From an uncultured Halieaceae bacterium (lineage in GTDB: Bacteria; Pseudomonadota; Gammaproteobacteria; Pseudomonadales; Halieaceae): a stretch of DNA of 9,844 nt. The stretch covers positions 1-9,844 of the forward strand of contig CALINF010000333.1 in NCBI GenBank assembly GCA_938045215.1. Direction: 5' to 3'. Of this stretch, positions 7,076 to 9,844 are shown piece by piece (position 1 is the first letter of the stretch; each line of letters begins with the position of its first letter). The translations under genes and the position numbers were made by a program. Under the pieces are notes generated by a model. That model was given only the letters and a program-made list of their open reading frames with translations. It was not told the origin of the DNA and did not search any database.

Positions 7076-7648
7076 ATGGCGAATTATTCCACTAGCGAAT
7101 TTCGCTCCGGCGTGAAGGTGATGCTGGACGGCGAACCCTGCACTATCCTGGACAATGAATTTGTTAAACCGGGTAAGGGCCAGGCCTTTAACCGGGTCAA
7201 GTTGCGGAACCTTAACTCCGGTCGAGTGTGGGAGCGTACCTTCAAATCGGGCGAGACCCTCGAAGCTGCCGATGTCATGGATCGCACCATGGAATACCTG
7301 TATACCGATGGTGAGTTCTGGTACTTCATGGAGCCAGATACGTTTGAGCAGCACCAGGCCGATGCCAAGGCAGTGGGCGATGCTCACCTGTGGCTGAAAG
7401 AGCAGGACAAGAGTGAAGTAACGCTCTACAACGGCACGCCACTGTCTGTAGCGCCCCCCAATTTCGTGGAACTGGAAATTATCGAAACCGATCCCGGCTT
7501 GAAGGGTGATACGGCTCAAGGCGGCAGCAAGCCGGCAACACTAAGCACTGGTGCGGTAGTACGCGTTCCCCTGTTTCTCAGCCAGGGTGAAGTGATTCGT
7601 GTGGACACCCGCACCGGGGAGTATGTCAGCCGCGCCAGCAAGTCCTGA
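7076..7648 (+). CDS. efp: Elongation factor P
   Basis: EF-P binds between the ribosomal P and E sites and relieves stalling at consecutive prolines. The ATG at 7076 gives 190 residues, the normal EF-P length, beginning MANYSTSEFRSGVKVMLDGEPC. A GGAAA ribosome-binding site ends 8 bases before it. The frame is open back to 6914, but those residues are unlike EF-P and cross the intergenic region; another ATG at 7061 would add only MEIPL. The KOW-like domain I carries VKPGKGQAF with Lys34, the residue that is beta-lysylated in gammaproteobacteria. The OB domains show YNGTPLSVAPPNFVELEI, TDPGLKGDTA, ATLSTGAVVRVPLF and the terminal DTRTGEYVSR. The next gene, epmA, encodes the enzyme that modifies this protein and begins 16 bases after the stop. 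The two are probably co-transcribed. Identification is certain. Confidence 0.98.
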   Translation: MANYSTSEFRSGVKVMLDGEPCTILDNEFVKPGKGQAFNRVKLRNLNSGRVWERTFKSGETLEAADVMDRTMEYLYTDGEFWYFMEPDTFEQHQADAKAVGDAHLWLKEQDKSEVTLYNGTPLSVAPPNFVELEIIETDPGLKGDTAQGGSKPATLSTGAVVRVPLFLSQGEVIRVDTRTGEYVSRASKS

Positions 7649-7664
7649 CGCGCCCATTGTCGCC

Positions 7665-8624
7665 ATGCCTGCGTGGCAACCTTCTGCGCCTCTCACCCAA
7701 CTGCGCTCGCGCTCGGCACTACTGGCGCAGTTGCGGCAGTTTTTTGCGCAGCGCGAGGTGCTTGAGGTCGAGACTCCGCTACTGTGTAGCTACGGCGTAA
7801 CCGACCCCGCACTGGAGCCTTTTCAGGTGCAGCACGGTGTATCACTTACCGCGGGTGAACGCTACCTTCAGACCTCGCCTGAATACGCGATGAAACGGTT
7901 GCTTGCGCTGTACCCGGAGCCGATCTTTCAGATTACCCGCGCATTTCGTGACGGCGAGGCGGGCGCTCTTCACAACCCGGAGTTCAGCCTGCTGGAGTGG
8001 TACCGCCCGGGGTGGAACCATCACCAGCTGATGGATGAGGTCGCCGAACTCTGTAATCTTTGTCTGGGCGACAAACCCGTACGGCGATATACCTATCGGG
8101 AGCTGTTTTTCGCCTATCTGGACATTGACCCGTTTACCGAAACTGATGCGGGGCTGCGCGCGCTCGCGAGCGAGCATGTGGACATTGGATCCATGCGCGG
8201 TGGACGCGATCTATGGTTGGATCTGTTGCTCTCGCACCTGATTGAACCGCAGCTGCGCGCTAGCGGACTGTGCTTTGTCTACGATTATCCCGCGTCTCAG
8301 GCGGCATTGGCGCGTATCGACACCAGTGAGGAATATGCGGTCGGGCATCGCTTCGAGCTCTATGTTGATGGCGTGGAATTGGCCAACGGGTATTGGGAGT
8401 TGGCCGATGCCCGCGAGCAGCGGATCCGTTTCGAAGCCGATAACGCCAGACGCCTGGCAACGGGGCAGGTCGAACGAGGAATCGACCCCTACCTGATGGC
8501 AGCCCTGGAGGCAGGGTTACCGGATTGTAGCGGTGTCGCCCTGGGTGTAGATCGGTTATTGATGCTGCAGACCGGCTGTGATGATATTCGCGATGTGCTG
8601 GCTTTTGATTGGCATAGAAGTTAG
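7665..8624 (+). CDS. epmA: EF-P--(R)-beta-lysine ligase EpmA (PoxA/GenX)
   Basis: EpmA is a truncated class II lysyl-tRNA synthetase paralogue that uses ATP to attach (R)-beta-lysine to Lys34 of EF-P rather than to tRNA. The ATG at 7665 gives 319 residues (E. coli has 325) and places MPAWQPSAP where the E. coli protein has its ASWQPSAS start. An ATG at 7623 would add 14 residues and overlap efp by 26 bases; neither start has a convincing ribosome-binding site. There is no N-terminal anticodon-binding domain. Visible motifs are VLEVETP, TSPEYAMKRLL (70-80), motif 2 AFRDGEAGALHNPEFSLLEWYRP (93-115), GVELANGYWEL (236-246) and motif 3 SGVALGVDRLLML. Ala292 in motif 3 corresponds to the alanine that separates EpmA from the glycine of true LysRS. 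No epmB is in the window. The gene ends overlapping the thioesterase stop. Confidence 0.95.
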   Translation: MPAWQPSAPLTQLRSRSALLAQLRQFFAQREVLEVETPLLCSYGVTDPALEPFQVQHGVSLTAGERYLQTSPEYAMKRLLALYPEPIFQITRAFRDGEAGALHNPEFSLLEWYRPGWNHHQLMDEVAELCNLCLGDKPVRRYTYRELFFAYLDIDPFTETDAGLRALASEHVDIGSMRGGRDLWLDLLLSHLIEPQLRASGLCFVYDYPASQAALARIDTSEEYAVGHRFELYVDGVELANGYWELADAREQRIRFEADNARRLATGQVERGIDPYLMAALEAGLPDCSGVALGVDRLLMLQTGCDDIRDVLAFDWHRS

Positions 8625-9094
8625 TCAGAGCGGTCCAGTACGGCAGCCCCATAGCCGCTGATAAACTCAGGTGGCAAGCGCTTGGGTCGACCGGTATCCA
8701 GAGCGATACAAACAAATTGCACGTCGCCGCGCAAGAGAGTGGCGCCATCATCCAGGCGTATGATCTGGAAGCGGCGTCGCATGCTGAGTCGTTTGTCCCA
8801 CTCAACTATCCACGTGCCGGCGATAAGCCGGTCGCCCTCGCGTGAGGCCTGCAGATAGTCGTATTCACAGTGGGTAATTGCCATTGCCCGGTTCAGTGCC
8901 TGATAGTGTTCCAGATCGAGTCCCAGCGAGGCTGAATGGTTCCATGCCACCTGCTCACACCAGCCGATGTAGACAGTGTTGTTAGTGTGCAGCAGACCGT
9001 CGATATCGTCGGCCTTTACCTGGATCTCAAGCGTATGTGGTTGTGGATAGTCCCACACTGAGTCCAGCGATGGTTTGATGATCTTTTGCGTCAT
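8621..9094 (-). CDS. Hot-dog fold acyl-CoA thioesterase (4HBT/YbgC-like)
   Basis: This is a 157-residue cytoplasmic protein, normal length for the 4-hydroxybenzoyl-CoA thioesterase family, which hydrolyses acyl-CoA thioesters. The diagnostic segment is ADDIDGLLHTNNTVYIGWCE (28-47), equivalent to the family pattern DxDxxGHxNNxxYxxxxE. Asp32 is the expected catalytic acid, and the glycine before His is replaced by Leu35. The strand with HCEYDYLQASREGDRL (84-99) and the later RRRFQIIR are also typical of the fold. The substrate cannot be inferred. The ATG at 9092-9094 lies 4 bases after the nhaC stop, so the two genes are probably one transcript. Its TAA stop (8623-8621) overlaps the epmA TAG by sharing bases 8622-8623. 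Family assignment is good; no specific gene name is justified. Confidence 0.88.
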   Translation of the reverse strand: MTQKIIKPSLDSVWDYPQPHTLEIQVKADDIDGLLHTNNTVYIGWCEQVAWNHSASLGLDLEHYQALNRAMAITHCEYDYLQASREGDRLIAGTWIVEWDKRLSMRRRFQIIRLDDGATLLRGDVQFVCIALDTGRPKRLPPEFISGYGAAVLDRSD

Positions 9095-9098
9095 ACCG

Positions 9099-9844
9099 TC
9101 ACTCGGCGGGTAGCATTGTGCCGTTGTCGTCAGTCGCGTCCTTTGGCTCCAGAGGCTTCTGCGCCACGTTCACAAAAGCATAGATGATGGCGATAACAGG
9201 GCAGAGCAGGTTGAAGAAAGCGAACGGCGCATAGCTGAGCGTGGCTATACCCAGCGTAGCCGACATATAGGCGCCGCAGGTATTCCAGGGAATCAGTGCT
9301 GACGTGAGTGTGGCGGAATCCTCTAGCGTCCGTGAGAGGTTGAGTGGCGACAGCCCGCGTCGCTCGTACTCGCCTTTATACATTCGCCCCGGTAGCGCCA
9401 CCGCGATGAACTGGTCTGCTGCCAGGACGTTGGTGCCGATGCAGGTCAACACGGTTGTGTTGATCAGCGAACCCGTGCTTTTGACGCCCCTGAGTGCCAG
9501 CAACAGCAGGTACTTCAGGATTCCAGTGCGCTCCAGCACGCCACCCAGGCCCAGCGCGCAAATGATCAGCCATACCGTATTCATCATGCTGCTCATTCCA
9601 CCCTTGCTGAGCAGTTTGTCCAGGAATGCGTTGCCGCTGTCTGAGCTGTAGCCGTCAAACAGGCTTATCCAGACACCCTTCAGCAGTCCGAAACTGCCGT
9701 TTGAATCCCCGGCCAGTCGCGACACCGCCTCGGGCTGGAATATCCATGCAAACGCCGCTCCTGTGAGTGCGCTGGTGACGATAGCCGGGTACGCGGGAAA
9801 GCGCTTGTAGACAAGCCCGAGCATCAGCAGTAGAGGCAACAGCA
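9099..9844 (-). CDS. nhaC: NhaC-family Na+/H+ antiporter (C-terminal part, cut by window edge)
   Basis: About 248 C-terminal residues of an inner-membrane secondary transporter are present. The frame runs off the right edge, so the true start is outside and roughly half of the usual 450-490 residue protein is missing. Several hydrophobic membrane segments are visible: PLLLMLGLVYKRFPAYPAIV, TVWLIICALGLGGVLE, the IGTNVLAADQFIAVALPG region, and FAFFNLLCPVIAIIYAFVNV near the end. The motifs GTNVLAADQFIAVALPGRMY and LEDSATLTSALIPWNTCGAY (followed by MSATLG) are characteristic of NhaC-type antiporters, which exchange Na+ for H+. The tail is a short hydrophilic, acidic cytoplasmic end (PKDATDDNGTMLPAE). 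The thioesterase follows 4 bases downstream. Some NhaC-like proteins transport organic acids (for example malate/lactate with Na+), so the exact substrate is inferred. It is intact within the visible portion. Confidence 0.9.
   Translation of the reverse strand, partial: LLPLLLMLGLVYKRFPAYPAIVTSALTGAAFAWIFQPEAVSRLAGDSNGSFGLLKGVWISLFDGYSSDSGNAFLDKLLSKGGMSSMMNTVWLIICALGLGGVLERTGILKYLLLLALRGVKSTGSLINTTVLTCIGTNVLAADQFIAVALPGRMYKGEYERRGLSPLNLSRTLEDSATLTSALIPWNTCGAYMSATLGIATLSYAPFAFFNLLCPVIAIIYAFVNVAQKPLEPKDATDDNGTMLPAE

Noticed and set aside
8260..8805. 181-codon minus-strand open frame across the end of epmA
   Set aside because: It overlaps epmA and the thioesterase in a different frame, both of which have clear family motifs. 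Its composition (rich in R, P, S and H) is typical of a shadow frame.
1..9844. Mobile elements, tRNA genes, CRISPR arrays or a defence/novel multi-gene system
   Set aside because: I saw no transposase or integrase motifs, no tRNA-like cloverleaf, no regularly spaced direct repeats and no nuclease/effector cassette. The genes are conserved housekeeping or membrane functions in compact order.

Overview
This window looks like an ordinary chromosomal housekeeping segment from a gammaproteobacterium. The ParC, SerB, EF-P and EpmA proteins all read as gammaproteobacterial. ParC shares the residue numbering I recall for Pseudomonas (QRDR Ser87/Glu91). SerB has the long two-ACT-domain form seen in Pseudomonas and its relatives. 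The divergent ahpA/ytjB-serB arrangement is shared with E. coli and pseudomonads. A Cellvibrionales/Halieaceae-like marine bacterium is my best guess, but this is an inference. Coding density is very high and G+C content moderately high. I see no tRNA or rRNA gene, insertion sequence, phage gene or CRISPR array.

Layout, left to right. The end of an unidentified plus-strand gene (to 77) is followed by an AT-rich leader holding a perfect 19-bp inverted repeat. Next come parC (topoisomerase IV subunit A, +), then, tail to tail with it, a minus-strand membrane protein of the AhpA/YtjB family. That gene is divergent from serB (phosphoserine phosphatase, +). SerB is tail to tail with a large minus-strand protein that has a PilZ-like C-terminal domain. 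The PilZ-like gene is divergent from efp (elongation factor P, +), and efp is followed directly by epmA (EF-P beta-lysine ligase, +). The right end carries a minus-strand pair, an nhaC-type Na+/H+ antiporter (cut by the window edge) followed 4 nt later by a hot-dog-fold acyl-CoA thioesterase. The thioesterase overlaps the end of epmA tail to tail.

Functional links: efp and epmA form a substrate-enzyme pair, since EpmA attaches beta-lysine to Lys34 of EF-P, which is conserved here. The aminomutase EpmB that makes beta-lysine is not in the window. The other genes are unrelated housekeeping functions in compact packing. Three convergent gene pairs meet with gaps of 10, 2 and -4 nt and no recognisable intrinsic terminator, so 3'-end read-through into the opposite gene is likely.

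Start sites need care in four places. The longest open frames of ahpA, serB, efp and epmA all extend upstream of the start I prefer. For ahpA and serB the longest versions would abut each other and cover the promoter region. The points most worth a second look are the parC leader palindrome with its overlapping nine-codon ORF, the apparently degenerate cyclase-like domain of the AhpA protein, and the PilZ-like domain that lacks an upstream arginine motif.
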